Shown: one piece after another, positions 11,511 through 22,795 of the stretch
Position numbering within the stretch: position 1 is the stretch's first letter
Layout: the number at the start of each line of letters is the position of its first letter
Position numbers and translations under genes: made by a program
Notes under the pieces: generated by a model
Told to the model about the DNA's origin: nothing
Database searches by the model: none
Seen by the model: the letters and a program-made list of their open reading frames with translations, nothing else
NCBI RefSeq assembly: GCF_036588685.1
Contig: NC_086382.1
Coordinates: forward strand, 74,931,999 to 74,995,998
Reading direction: 5' to 3'
From: Mytilus trossulus
Lineage: Eukaryota; Mollusca; Bivalvia; Mytilida; Mytilidae
DNA: 64,000 nt

Positions 11511-14500
11511 CTGGTAATAAAAAGAATAACAAAGTTATTCAAAAGATACAAATGTTGCTCTGAAAGATTTTTTTCTTTAAAATATCATAAATAAAACGAG
11601 CAGTTTTTATCTAAAAGTTCGTTTCAATGTATGTTGTATTGTTGTTTGTTTTTTGTTGCACTTTAGTTATTTCGTTGTTTTTCCTCTTATAATTCACATA
11701 TATATATATATGTTTCCCTCAATTTTTTTGTTTTTTTGTATTCTCTCAATCAATTTATGACTTTTGAACAGCGGTATACTACTGTTTCCTTTATTTTTAC
11801 GATGATTGTTCTTCCTCTTGGTGGCATAGCTAATGTATGCTATTGCAACGTTAAGCAATCAACAATCAACCAATCATTAACAGTTTAGTCTTCTGATATA
11901 TTTTTTCATCCAAAGGACAGATACATGTACTAAACTGTAATCAGAACGGACATTGTGTTGGTGTTCCTTATTGAACGTATTCCTCATTCCATTAACGTTT
12001 GAAGGCTTAGATTCCTGTGAAAAATTAATACTATACGGTTTATTATATTCTGTCAAATCAACATGTATCGCTTAACTTAATTTTCAAATTGTATTTTTTG
12101 TATGTAGCAATGACTGTCATTAAGGATTTATGTTTTGCTTTGAATTTAAACATATACGTATAGGAAGACTAGGTATGAATGCAAATGCGACAAATCTAAA
12201 TCAAAGTTACAATTTGTACAAAAAGTAAACCGTTATTGGTCAGAGTAAGGAGCCTTGGTTTGCACCAAACAGGAAGTTATAAGGGTTTCAACAATCCTCC
12301 AATTTACGAACGCATTATACATACATTTACTGCATTTTTTTTTGCATCTATCATACATTGTGGATGTCAAGAATCTGTTACAGCAGTGCATTGGATATCA
12401 TTTGTTGTGTTTCTCGTTGCTCTACTTTTTTTGGTATATATAGATTTGAAGATTACCTTTCCTATAAATGAATCCTTTCTCTTCTTTCATGTTGACGAAC
12501 TTGGTGTGATCAGTTTTTTTGCTCTGCATATTTTCAAACTGCTTCTTTGATGTTTTCCAATATCTGGTCCGAAACAGCTATTTCAAGGAAATCTGCAAGT
12601 TTTCGTATTTGGGTTTCAGGTTCCTAAAATGCATAGATAGCTTATTCATTCTATGTAAATACAATCTAATCTGAACATAAAAAACGCTGATAGCGGCGTA
12701 TCCATATTGACAATTTGTTTTTATCATTGAATTCCAACAAATCTGTAACATTTGGTTTAGAAGATAAAATTAATAAAATCGATTCGTCAAAAGATAGAAA
12801 TATTTTGTAATTTATATATAAGTAAAATTGAGAATGGAAATGGGGAATGTGTCAAAGAGACAACAACCCTACCAAAATAAAAAAACACAACAGCAGAAGG
12901 TCACCAACAGGTCTTCAATGTAGCGAGAAATTCCTTTATTGATATAAATGTTAACTTACCCTTTTAAAGTCTTCATAATAACAGGTGTAAATCATTCCTG
13001 GGTATTGTACAGAAGCCTCCTCCATTCCTAATTCATAATCATACCACGAACCATAAAATACTACAATAATAATCAAATTTAAAGATTTAATCATACATGT
13101 AGTGTAATATCTTTAAACACAGGCCTAGGGTTATAAGCCATCATGCATTATTTATAATTGAAAAAGTCCTGTTGAAAACTTTAACAGTTATGAAGAACGT
13201 AATACAGTGTATAAATATTAAATGTTGTACAAGTTGAATAATGTGTATATGTAAGTAATCAAGTTAAACAGATGTTTAATAAAATTTCAGCATTTAATAA
13301 GTTGATGGATCGATTGGTTGGTGTTTAATTTTATGCTGAATCAGCACAACATAGGCTAGATGGCTGAATTTTGATTTAAAGACACTTTTTTTAAAAAATA
13401 ATATTGCATTGCAAAATCAATGCTCTGCATTACAGCGATACAACAATGTGTGGAAAGCTTAATCTAACTCGTGATTTTTAATGATTAATGAGGAATATCT
13501 ACGTTACAACCATTTAAAGGAGCTATTTCTAGTTTGTTATGTTACCAACGGAGACTAAAAATCGGATTTGATTCTTCTGAGCAACACGACAGATGGTATA
13601 AAGTGAACAAGGAGCAACATAAAATATGCTATTTGTGGAGCAAGATGCAACATCACAGGTGCCATTGATTGTACAAGGAACAACACGACGGTGATATTGG
13701 TTGAGCAAGAATCATTTACCTTTCTCAATTGCCTTGGTTATCTCACAATATTTGTGGTTTAATATTTTTTCGAAATTCAAAAAAAAAATGTTTTGTGGAT
13801 TGTTGTTTATCATTTCGTTTTTCTCTTTTGAACAATATAGTTCTGTTTGTTTATTGGATCCTTCATACTTTTTATGCTAAAAGTGATCATTTCATCTAGT
13901 AAAGCTTTGTCGAGCTATATGTCAATAACTATAACAAAAGATTTAGTTAATTGTTTCGAATAAAAGCAACAGTAGTTTACCGCTGTTCATAATTCATTAA
14001 TCGATAGAAAAAGAAAAAAAAATCCGGTTTACAAACTAAAACTGATGGAAACGTATCGAATATAAGAGAACTACGACACAACATCGAAACTTCAAGTGAA
14101 AATGGTGGATTGAACCTGGTTTTGTGGCAAGCCAAACCTCCCGCTTTAATGGCAGTATTAATTATAACATTAAAATGACAACATTACACGACAGGGCTAC
14201 AATAAATAAATGGGAGAAAATATAGGACAGAGAAACAAACGAATAATAGCCATCAAAAAGTAACTGGTTAAACAATATTTTTATACATAAAGGCAACAGT
14301 AGTATACCGCTGTTCAAAACTCATAAATCCATGGACAAAAAACAAAATCGGGGCAACAAACAAAAACCGAGGGAAACACATTAAATATAAGAGGAGTTAT
14401 TTATACGCCAGACACTCGCTACGTCCACACATAACTATGCTGAGATGAACAAGTTTAAAAGCCATAACAATATCAAAGTTTAGGATCGCCGAGTACCAAA

Positions 14501-16543
14501 AGTTCCAAAAAGTTGTGAGGCCAGGGTTATCCGTCTGGGACAAAAACTTCATTATCAAGAATAATACATGGTAACCTAGACACAGATTGTCTAACAATAT
14601 TTGACATAACCTTTGGGAATTATTGGTTTTCATAGTTTTTATATTAAATATTCCTGCTTCTTTTCAAATGGTTTCATGCGTAAGCCTTTGGTCAATCTTA
14701 TGTATAGCCGAAATGCGCGTCTGAAAGTATAAGTTTGGTATCTTTGATGGTTTTTTTTATACAAAGATGTTTTGCACATCTTATTATCAAGCCCTATTAT
14801 TAATTTCTTAATTTTCAAAACTGTATGTATATTGAAGAGAGGGGCGATAGATACCAGAGGGACATTCAAACTCATGGATTGAAAATAAACGGACAACGCC
14901 ATTGTAAAAAGAGTAAAAGACAAACAGACAAACAATAGTACACAAGACACAACTATTGTCTATTCATTGTTTTGCTGTTTCATAACTAACTGTAAGCATT
15001 AAACCCTAATCTAGTTGTGTAAATGTATTTTAAAATGATTTCAATCACATATAGAACGTTAGAAAGATAAAAAAAAAAAAAACATATCATTACCAGACGA
15101 GATCAACACTTAAATTTGGTACTTGTTAACACGTTTACAAGAGGAATATCTAACTAAAAATAGTGTTATTACTTTTATTAGACAAATACAGATAGAAATT
15201 CTGGTCCTACCTTTTCCAGACATCCAATTCTCAAAATATGTCTCCCATGGAACATCGTAGTTCATCACAACATCTCGCTTAGCATGATGATAAAGAGAAA
15301 CGCATATGTCTTTAGGATTTCTGATCATATGAACAATTTTTCCTTTATTTTGCACATGTTTTGTAGGGATATACTTAAACGACAAATGAGTGTTTAAAAT
15401 TCTAGGTGACGGAAGTGAATCTAAGACAGATAACTCCGTTATTCCCTCCAGTGTTCTTTGACCTTTTGTTCCAGATGCAAGGGTTGTAGTTTTGTTTACT
15501 AACATTGTTATAATTTCATCCAGCCAATGAACGCCTGCAATATAATTCAAGACCGATGTTGTTATATGCTTAACACAGTTTAATATTTCAGGTTTTAAGA
15601 ATTTCTCCTTTTTAAATTTCCTTGGAGTTTTGTATTATAGTGTTGACAATTTTGAAGTATTATTAAGTAGATCTCATCCTTATCATAGTCTACGATCCCA
15701 TACAGGTAGATAACAGCAATGTGTAAAAGCAGACGTATTTTGAAGACAAAACACGCGTCTAGCGTAAATATAAAATTTTAATCCTGGTATTTATGATGAA
15801 TTTATTTACATGTGTAATACTGTAAAAATGTACTGATACATAACCGAATAATAGAAGAATTTTCTTTTCATAAGTCTGGACATAATGGCTATTTATATTA
15901 CACATTTAACACTTTTTGCAATGTTGTATTATTTTTTATGGAGAGGTGAGACCTAAATCCATTTTGCTTATAGGAGAAGGATCTGTTTATCCTTCCGGAG
16001 CACCTGAGAACACCCCAGATGTTGGTGTGGTTCGTGTTGCCCAGTCTTGTGTTTTGTTAATTGTTGTTCGTCTGTTGTTCTTTTTCTTTCTTAGTCATCG
16101 TGTTGTCAGTGTGGTTTCTCTTTAAATATAATATTGAATCATTGAATGGAGTTTATTTAAAACTGTAACAGACATGATTTAGAGCATTCAATGTAACTAA
16201 TTGTCTTTGTAACTTTGTTCTACTTGTTGAAGACGTCATATATTTTTGTGACGTACTAATCTATGCGTATAAAATCTTTATAACGATAATGTCGATGTGA
16301 CACATGCTCTTTTTAGTTTGACAAAAAACCTGTTATGTCCAGGGTTATCTTTATCCCGACAAATGAAAGTATCGGAGTCCTACCTGCTTTAAGGTAAGTA
16401 CAAATGATAACATCTGTTTCCCTTGACTGGAATTCTTTGACATCCTTTATTGTTTGTTCTGGGCCTTTCTCTCTGAAGGCTCTCAGTGAAATATAAGTGA
16501 CACCTTCATACTCTGGTAAAGGTACAGGTTCTAGTACTGGCAT
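11401..16543 (-). CDS. SULT-type cytosolic sulfotransferase, five exons, frameshifted
   Basis: Exons are 16384-16543, 15211-15534, 12960-13060, 12457-12623 and 11401-11510. Joins are phase 1, 1, 0 and 1, all GT-AG. The product (about 287 residues, usual for the family) would transfer sulfate from PAPS to a small hydroxyl- or amine-bearing substrate in the cytosol; the substrate cannot be predicted. Family landmarks in order: the 5'-phosphosulfate loop around residue 50, altered to TYLKAGVHW where the family has TYPKSGTTW, with the lysine kept; the catalytic histidine in NTHL (about residue 103); RNPKDICVSLYH with the 3'-phosphate-binding Arg and Ser; GKVFYGSW; YYEDFK; RKGDIGDWK; and a C-terminal KTHFTVNQNI, where the dimer motif ends in I instead of E. 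Exon 4 has a one-base frame break. The start is the ATG at 16543; upstream frame extensions look intronic. It is either a recent pseudogene, an error, or a functional gene with a sequencing fault. Confidence 0.92.
12457..12623 (-). CDS. sulfotransferase exon 4, contains frameshift
   Basis: Acceptor ATTTTAG, donor GAAAG|GTAATC, 167 bp. The first 84 bases read EPETQIRKLADFLEIAVSDQ and on to KEA. A single extra G (12539) then puts a TGA in frame. Skipping that base restores FENMQSKKTDHTKFVNM and on to FIYRK, which joins exon 5 in the right phase. The family usually has two residues where only this one base remains, so a 5-base net loss or a 1-base gain would both explain it. Confidence 0.85.
12828..12935 (+). 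repeat. family A repeat fragment in sulfotransferase intron 3
   Basis: 108-bp fragment from 'tgagaatggaaatggggaat' to 'tgtagcgagaaattcc', very similar to the left half of the copy at 17760. It occupies about a third of the 336-bp intron. Confidence 0.85.
12960..13060 (-). CDS. sulfotransferase exon 3
   Basis: 101 bp that complete the split Val codon of GKVFYGSW and read to YYEDFKR. The acceptor is ATTGTAG and the donor AAAAGG|GTAAGT is a full consensus site. Too short to appear as an open frame on its own; found by translating the family motif YGSWYDYE. A family A repeat fragment (12828-12935) sits only 24 bp past the donor. Confidence 0.9.
13061..15210 (-). other. sulfotransferase intron 2, repeat-laden
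   Basis: 2.15-kb intron. On the + strand it holds family B copies at 13963-14085 and 14286-14398, a family C-like tail at 14095-14160, reverse-oriented family E pieces at 14440-14620 and 14690-14750, and a family G piece at 14838-14962. 13550-13700 has a separate repeat-like block with 'gagcaacacgacag'. 13070-13540 shows nothing recognisable. Confidence 0.7.
15211..15534 (-). CDS. sulfotransferase exon 2
   Basis: 324 bp between acceptor ATTGCAG and donor GAAAAG|GTAGG. It carries the second half of the PAPS loop (VHWLDEII), the catalytic-histidine segment PRILNTHLSFKYIP and the 3'-phosphate motif VHMIRNPKDICVSLYHHAK. This is the strongest evidence for the family. The frame stays open past the donor for 33 codons, which is intronic read-through. 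Confidence 0.93.
15725..15800 (-). repeat. family E fragment in sulfotransferase intron 1
   Basis: Reverse-oriented 'acgcgtctagcgtaaatat' followed by 'taatcctggtatttatgatg', the diagnostic end of family E. Confidence 0.7.
15940..16128 (-). repeat. family G repeat in sulfotransferase intron 1
   Basis: Contains 'tccggagcacctgagaacac', 'ggtgtggttcgtgttgccc' and 'gttgttcgtctgttgttc', the reverse of family G. It gives a spurious 69-codon open frame. Confidence 0.7.
16384..16543 (-). CDS. sulfotransferase exon 1 of the CDS
   Basis: Encodes 53 residues starting MPVLEPVPLPEYEGVTY and ending at TYLKA, then one base of the split Gly codon before the donor GCAG|GTAGG. An acceptor-like AG at 16558-16559 lies 14 bp before the ATG, suggesting that an untranslated exon precedes it. 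The pyrimidine tract there is weak. Confidence 0.88.
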
Positions 16544-16735
16544 TCTCTTTGTTATATCTTGCGGAAATATATACAATTCTACATTATGACAATAATAATA
16601 ACATAACATTTATGTTGGTTTGAGCCTGTTGTGTTTAACTTTCGCCCCTCTTTTGTTTTAGTTTTAAACATATTTATTTATAGTGGATTGGGAAACAAGT
16701 TTTGCAACTTATATTAATCCCTTTCCACTTTTCGG

Positions 16736-16900
16736 GTGCGAGTGATGCCTTGTAGCGGCATTAGCCTACTCTTTTTCGAAATCTACAAGGGTGTCTTTAA
16801 CGTGCAAGAGATGTGGCTCTCTCTTGACACGGGTCAGCCATTTATCGTCCCTTTCCGACGGACTAGCATCGTTTCCTCAAGACCATACTCTTTTATGTCT
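16736..16900. other. GC-richer island of unknown origin
   Basis: About 165 bp, near half G+C, in surroundings of about one third. It contains 'ctctcttgacacgggtcagc' and 'gtccctttccgacggactag'. It occurs once in the window. An 80-codon frame crosses it on the + strand, but I cannot link it to any protein family. It may be the end of a dispersed element. Confidence 0.4.
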
Positions 16901-16978
16901 ATGAGCATTGCATTTGTACCCTTTCAATACAAAATCAGTAAGCGTTTACTGGAGTACAGTATATTGCAAGCGCGTTGA

Positions 16979-17759
16979 ACGTCAGAACGTCGTTCATCTA
17001 TGTGTCCTAACACAAATGTTTTCATGTATCACTCTCTAGAATGGAATAAAACGCAAACAGATGAAAAGGTTACAATCTTATGATTTCGAGGTCAATAAGT
17101 CAAAGATCAATATTACAAGTACTTAACATATAAACACGTTGGAATGAACAGATTTTGTATATGAAAAAAAAACAAGTAACTTTTTCTCAATATGTATATG
17201 ATTGCCCAAGAATAAGACTTTAAAGTACTAATGAGTGTTATAAAATATAAACACAAAAAAAAATATATTTATACCTTTGTACCAATATTGGTTTTTATAA
17301 CCTCAATACTTTTAAAAATGAACTGTTTTAAATAATGTCATGTTATATAGAGGTTTCTCTGGAAGTTATTCCCTTGTCATCGCTACTTCTCAATAGTAAG
17401 AGAAATAGACAAATTTTGTTTAGAAATTGCTCATTATGACTTGCCCTCATAAAAAAAAAATTCCTTCAAACTGTATTATTTAGAATTTGCGTAAGTTATC
17501 TTTTTAAAATGTTTTTGTTTACGAGAGTTCTTTTTTTATATTTAAAAAATGTTTTCCGTATGGGTAATCATGGTTGTTCAAGACTCGGTGTTGTAGATGG
17601 ATATAAACAAACAACAATTTGAAAATAAACTAATTAGTTGTCCTCATGTGACTTATTCAAAAGCCTTATGTATAGTTCTTTTCAATATACCTCTAAACGT
17701 GCTGGTGAAATGTCCCGCAACCCCCACTCTCCACCCCAGCAGACCCATTTGGAATAATC
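16979..17759. other. gene-free stretch
   Basis: AT-rich sequence with several short A runs. No exon, RNA gene or repeat family is recognised. Confidence 0.4.
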
Positions 17760-19240
17760 AATAAAATTGAGAATGGAAATTGGGAATGTGTCAAAGAGAC
17801 AACAACCCGACCAAATAAAAAAAACAACATCAGAAGGTCACCAACAGGTCTTCAATGTAGCGAGAAATTCCCGCACCCGGAGGCGTCCTTCAGCTGGCCC
17901 ATAAACAAATATATACTAGTTCAGTGATAATGAACGCCATACTAATTTCCAAATTGTACACAAGAAACTAAAATTAAAACTAGAATTGCCATTGCAAGCA
18001 ATAGCGGATGTCACCCTTCCCCTATTGCCACTAAGCTGCAGCCATTTCAAAATGGTTGAACAGTGAATGCACATATACGCATGGCAATACATCTTTCTGT
18101 AAATTAACAGTACATTCAGAGCATTTTGAATAATTTCAAATTCTGCTGTTTCCATGGCAACTGCAGCCATTTTGAAAATTTCAAAGTCAAAAGTCTCATC
18201 TTTACCTGCCAGTTAACAATAATATCAAGTTTCATTAAGTTTGGAGGATTTTGAAATTTTTTGACATTTCTGCAGTTTTCATGGCAACGGTGGCCATTTT
18301 GGAAATTCCAACTCCAAAAGTCTCATCCAGACTTGCCATTTACCAATCATATTAAGTTTCATCAATTTTGGAGCATTTTGAAATTTTTGAGATATTTGAT
18401 CCTGTATCCATGGTAACATAGTAGTTCCAATGATTGTCAAAATCATACAAAACCTGTATATAGTGGACAACTACATTGTGTAAAAATTTGATGATTTCAA
18501 GTTCAAGCATACCAAAGTTATTTACCAAACCTGGAAGTTTTTGGAGCATTTTGACCTTTTTGCATTGTTTCCATGGAAACGGGAGACATTTTGGAAATTC
18601 CAACGCCAAATTCCACATCTACCAAAGTTGCTCATCGTTATGCTAAAGTTTTAAAAAAATTGGAGCATTTTCATATTTTTGAATTTTTTGGTGTAGTTTC
18701 CATGGCAACATAGTAGTTCCAATGATTGCCAAAATTTTCCAAAACAAGTATATGGCTGGCACCTACATTGTATTAAAATATGATGATTCTGAGTTTAAGC
18801 ATCTCCAAATTATTCACCAAAACCAAAATCTGGAATTTTTCACAATTGTTCCGTTTCCATGGAAACGGCAGCCATTTTTTATGGTCTTAGACCCTACTGC
18901 AACCCGAAATTTTGTGTTCCACCTTATAGTGAACTTTCATAAAGATTGGTTCCATTTCACTCCAAAAAACCTACCGGACAAAATAGGTGGAAGTATAATA
19001 ATAATACTAATACAGAAAAAGAAACAGAGGAAAAGCAATATGTCACCCGACATTGTCGATCGGGTGACATAATAATACAAGACAGGCGCAAAAATGCAGC
19101 AGGGTTAAACATGTTTGTGAGATCTCAACCCTCCCCCTATACCTCTAACCAATGTAGAAAAGTAAACGCATAACAATACGCACATTAAATTTCAGCTCAA
19201 GAGAAGTCCGAGTCTGATGTCAAACCTGCTTGCAGCAGGA
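17760..19240 (+). repeat. family A repeat split by a nested insertion
   Basis: The left half (17760-17979) ends 'actaaaattaaaa'. The right half (from 19073) resumes 'taatacaagac', loses 31 bp, and continues with 'aggcgcaaaaatgcagcag', 'gagatctcaaccctccccct' and 'gagaagtccgagt'. The uninterrupted order is seen at 63340-63740. Confidence 0.88.
17980..19072 (+). mobile_element. Helitron/Helentron-like non-autonomous element
   Basis: 1093 bp starting CTAGAATTGCCATTGCAAGC and ending at a 3' hairpin (19042-19068; 9-bp arms GTCACCCGA/TCGGGTGAC) followed by ATAA. The interior is three to four diverged units with 'tttccatggcaacggcagcc', 'attttggaaattccaac' and 'gtctcat'. There is no coding frame. Compared with family A consensus it sits exactly between A and T of 'ttaaaataatac' with no target duplication, which is rolling-circle behaviour. 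The architecture (end palindromes, tandem core, microsatellite before the 3' end) recalls the pearl/HINE class of bivalve and insect elements. Confidence 0.7.
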
Positions 19241-19344
19241 TCCTACAAGGGATGTTTAAATATTTTTGTTTGATTATACATGGTCATATTTCAAATGGCT
19301 ACGTATTCAGCCGTTGCACAAAACCAGTAAGAGAGATGTGCTTA

Positions 19345-19415
19345 TAATAGATATAGGAAGATGTGGTGTGAGTGCCAATGAGACAACTCTCCATCATATA
19401 AACATTGAAGTGTGT
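19345..19415 (+). repeat. family F fragment
   Basis: Contains 'gatataggaagatgtggtgt', 'gagtgccaatgagacaac' and 'tctccatc'. Short and truncated. Confidence 0.7.
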
Positions 19416-19904
19416 GGAAATAACGTCCATTTTTTACTAGTTGAAATTGGGGTTTGAATTCGCTTTCGGTTACATGTAACATCGCGCGTAGGACGCATTG
19501 AACTTATACAGTGTAATTATGTATGCCTTTTTTCATTCTGATTTTTGTATTTTGTTTTGTTGTAATCAGATAAGGCCAGAAAAGGTAGAAAGTGATACGT
19601 ATAGGAAACAGAACTACAAATGTATACAACTTTGTGTGGCCTTAGCTCAATTCAACTGATGTTTACTTTTTGTATATTTATTCCCTTTTGTCTCATCACG
19701 TTCCCGTGTTAAAGGAAGAGGGCTCACAAACATAAAAGATTAAAGAGGGTTCACAAACAGAAAGGAGGGGCGGGCGTTCACAAACTTAAAGAAATGGCGA
19801 CCGCTTACAAACTCTTTTCCACGTGTTAACATGCTTTTCTTGAGCCACGAACTGGGTTACCTACGAAAAAAAGGTGTTTTGTTCGTTGTTTCAAGATCAA
19901 CTCG

Positions 19905-20175
19905 GGTATATAAAAAAGAAGATGTGGTATTATTGCCAATGAGACAACTATCCACAAAAGACCAAAATGACACAGACGTTAACAACTATAGGTCACCGTA
20001 CGGCCTTCAACAATGAGCAAAGCCCATACCGCATAGTCAGCTATAAAAGGCCCCGATAAGACAATGTAAAACAATTCAATCGAGAAAACTAACGGCCTTA
20101 TTTATGAAAAAATATGAACGAAAACAAATATGTAACACATAAACAAACGACAACCACTGAATTACAGGCTCCTGA
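19905..20175 (+). repeat. family D repeat
   Basis: From 'gaagatgtggtattattgcc' through 'ggtcaccgtacggccttcaa', 'cataccgcatagtcagctat' and 'aaaggccccgataagacaat' to 'gaattacaggctcctga'. This is the fullest copy in the window; the inverse copies at 20930 and 48810 match it closely. Confidence 0.88.
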
Positions 20176-20608
20176 ATGTTTTTCTCTTTTATAAATAATA
20201 GTTTCTAATTTTGTAATATTGCATAGTAGATATATGTCTCATTGGCAACATTTCTACGTTGCCTTATGTTTATATTTATTTTTATTACACATCGCCTATA
20301 TATCCTTTACACTAAACAATACAAATCAATTTTACTAAATGTGTATTTGATATTTGCATCATCTTACTATTTACAGTATTTGTTCTGTTTCAGTTTTATT
20401 GTCGATTGAAAAATGTAATTAGCATACAGAAGTAGCAGCTAGTGTGTGTGTATGTATACATGTATGTGAAAGTTATACACGAATCTTCTCAAACTGTTTT
20501 AACATCATATATTTTGTATGATCTAAGTGTATTAAAATTAATATGGTGACACATAATGAATTATCTACATGATCTAAGTGAATAAATAATAAAATAAACA
20601 TCACTTAC

Positions 20609-20685
20609 CTTTAAAGTCCGACACAAATGAGTACTTCAAGTTCAAGTTGATATATCCTTTACATTTAAAACATAGATTTTTTTCT
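20609..20685 (-). other. candidate 5' untranslated exon of the sulfotransferase gene
   Basis: The minus strand has a full consensus donor, CTTTAAAG|GTAAGT, at 20609, preceded by about 75 bp without an ATG-led frame. About 27 bp further upstream is a TATA box. With the acceptor-like site just 5' of the sulfotransferase ATG, this would make a 4-kb first intron. Inferred only from signals. Confidence 0.35.
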
Positions 20686-20711
20686 GCTTTTTTTCTGGTT
20701 CGTTGCAAATC

Positions 20712-20719
20712 TTTTTATA
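20712..20719 (-). promoter_or_regulatory. TATA box
   Basis: TATAAAAA on the minus strand, correctly placed to start transcription near 20685 ahead of the candidate untranslated exon of the sulfotransferase gene. Confidence 0.35.
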
Positions 20720-20929
20720 CGAAATTCTAAAATCAACCGTCCGAGCAAAGGTTAAAATATAACTGTTTGATGGGAAGTGTGTTAGTGTGGGATTTTATAC
20801 CTGTAGATATGTGAACAAAACATGTTGATGTGCGTAGGGAATACCATGACTACACATAAACAGGATATATGTTCTACATATGAAAATATTTTATATTTTT
20901 ACAAAGGAGTTCATTTTTTATATAAAAAG

Positions 20930-21125
20930 GACCGTTAGTTTTCTTGTTTAAATTGTTAAAAATATATTGTCATTTCGGGGGCCTTTTATAGCTGACTATG
21001 TGGTATGGGCTTTGTTCATTGTTGAAGGCCGTACGGTGACAAATAGTTGTAAATTTCTGTGTCATTTTGGTCTCTTGTGGAGAGTTGTCTCATTGACAAT
21101 CATACCACATCTTCTTTTTTATATT
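20930..21125 (-). repeat. family D repeat
   Basis: Reverse copy with 'ccttttatagctgactatgt', 'gaaggccgtacggtgac' and 'ggagagttgtctcattgac'. It lies in opposite orientation to the copy 0.8 kb to the left. Confidence 0.85.
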
Positions 21126-22640
21126 TAAGATAAACAAGTTTCGACTAGACTGATGTGGGTAAGTAAAGCAACCATTGATTTTGATCATACAGAAAGTCCA
21201 ACAAAGATTAATTTTTTTTTTAAACAGGAGATAATGTTTTAAGGTTAGGGTCTAATACATTCCTTATATATCGTTTTAATCTTTCTCTTTATTCCTTTTT
21301 TACTATGAAAGTAGCCCCCTTCCACAAACACAACAGTTGATGCTGTGTATATTATATTTTAGTTCAGTGTGCGACTGAAACAAATATTAAGAATTCTACA
21401 TTTCTTTAAATCAGTTAAAATCAGTACATTCGCTTGTCAATTTTGATCAGAATTCAAATATTTAAAGAACTAATTACAATATTTACTGGCAACGCGATCA
21501 TAATAGAACCTGAAGGAAAATAATTCTGATCCCGTGTCAAGAAAAGCAGATGAGCGTATTTAGGCAATGCAAACAACATTTATATAACTCTCGTTATAAA
21601 TGACTGAGATTGGGATAAAACGTCAATAAGACAGAAACCTAACAAGAAAAAACAGCACCAAGAGACATGTTGAGGGCAATTCCCAAATACAATTTTCCTA
21701 TTTCCATTCTCTATGTTCTTTTTCTTTCCTCTTGTACAAGCAAGGATGATACATCTAGTTTTTTTTCGATTTCTAAATTCCCATTTTCGTATTATATCAT
21801 AATTTATACTTAATATGCTGTGACACGTAAAAATGTCTTTGTCTACAATGGATCATTATTTTAAATTAATATTTGTCGCTTCTGACAAGACTTCATAGAG
21901 GATTATGAGAGAATGAGAAAACCAGAGTTAATGCTTCTCCCTAAGACATCGGATTCCCTTGTTAGTAGACGTATTAAGATAGGATAATGACTTCCGATGT
22001 ATTAGAGATCGGCGATTCCTTCTCATCTCATTCTTTACGTTTGACTCTATAATACGGTCTGTTGTCATTAAAACTGAACAGTAATTTATCATCTAAAAAA
22101 CAGAGTACAGCTTCCGATCAATCAAAGGTTTAACTGATTCGTTTGTCATGCCATTTTAGAAAATTGGATTTCTAGCTAAACTTTATTTAAGGTATTAAAA
22201 GTGCATCCTGATATGGACTTGGAAATCCGTAACAAGTCATTGCAAGCTTAAATTCTAAAAAGATCAAATATATTTATATTTTTATTTCCTGAAATAGAAA
22301 CTTAATATTTCATTAATGTAACGCCACATGTTCTTCTAATTGTATTGTCCTCATATTTCTATAGGTTGATGTTTCCCATTTTATCACAATTTCGCGATTC
22401 TTTGCTATTTATGCTGCACTTGGAAATACAATTGCTTTCTTCAGAAAGTGCATTATTAATGAATACGTTAAGTACAATCTGTGGTAACGAAAAACTTTCT
22501 CATTAGTGACCGGTTAGACCATTATTTAAAACATATAATTTACTTACTAAAATAGCTGTTCAAAAGGAAGAAAATGAATACTGAGGTAAAAGTGTTAATA
22601 TGCTGACTCGGCAGTTCTGTTTCATTTAAAGAAGTGAAAA
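21126..22640. other. gene-free stretch
   Basis: 1.5 kb of AT-rich sequence. I see no exon with splice sites, no RNA gene and none of the repeat families A-G. Confidence 0.4.
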
Positions 22641-22644
22641 TTTT

Positions 22645-22795
22645 ACATAGATATATGAAGATGTGGTTTGAGTGTCAATCACACAACTCTCCATCCAAGT
22701 CACACTTTATAAAAGTAAACCATTATAGGTCAAAGTAGGGTCTTCATCACAGAGCATTGGCTCACACCGAGCAGCAAGCTATAAAGTAAACAAAA
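22645..22795 (+). repeat. family F repeat
   Basis: Contains 'agatatatgaagatgtggt', 'cacaactctccatccaagtc', 'aaaccattataggtcaaag' and 'gagcagcaagctataaag'. Best copy of the family along with 43625. Confidence 0.8.

Noticed and set aside
15110..15210. C-terminal extension of the sulfotransferase exon 2 frame
   Set aside because: The frame continues past a good donor (GAAAAG|GTAGG) into sequence without family similarity; the family's next residues (FYGSW) are found at exon 3.
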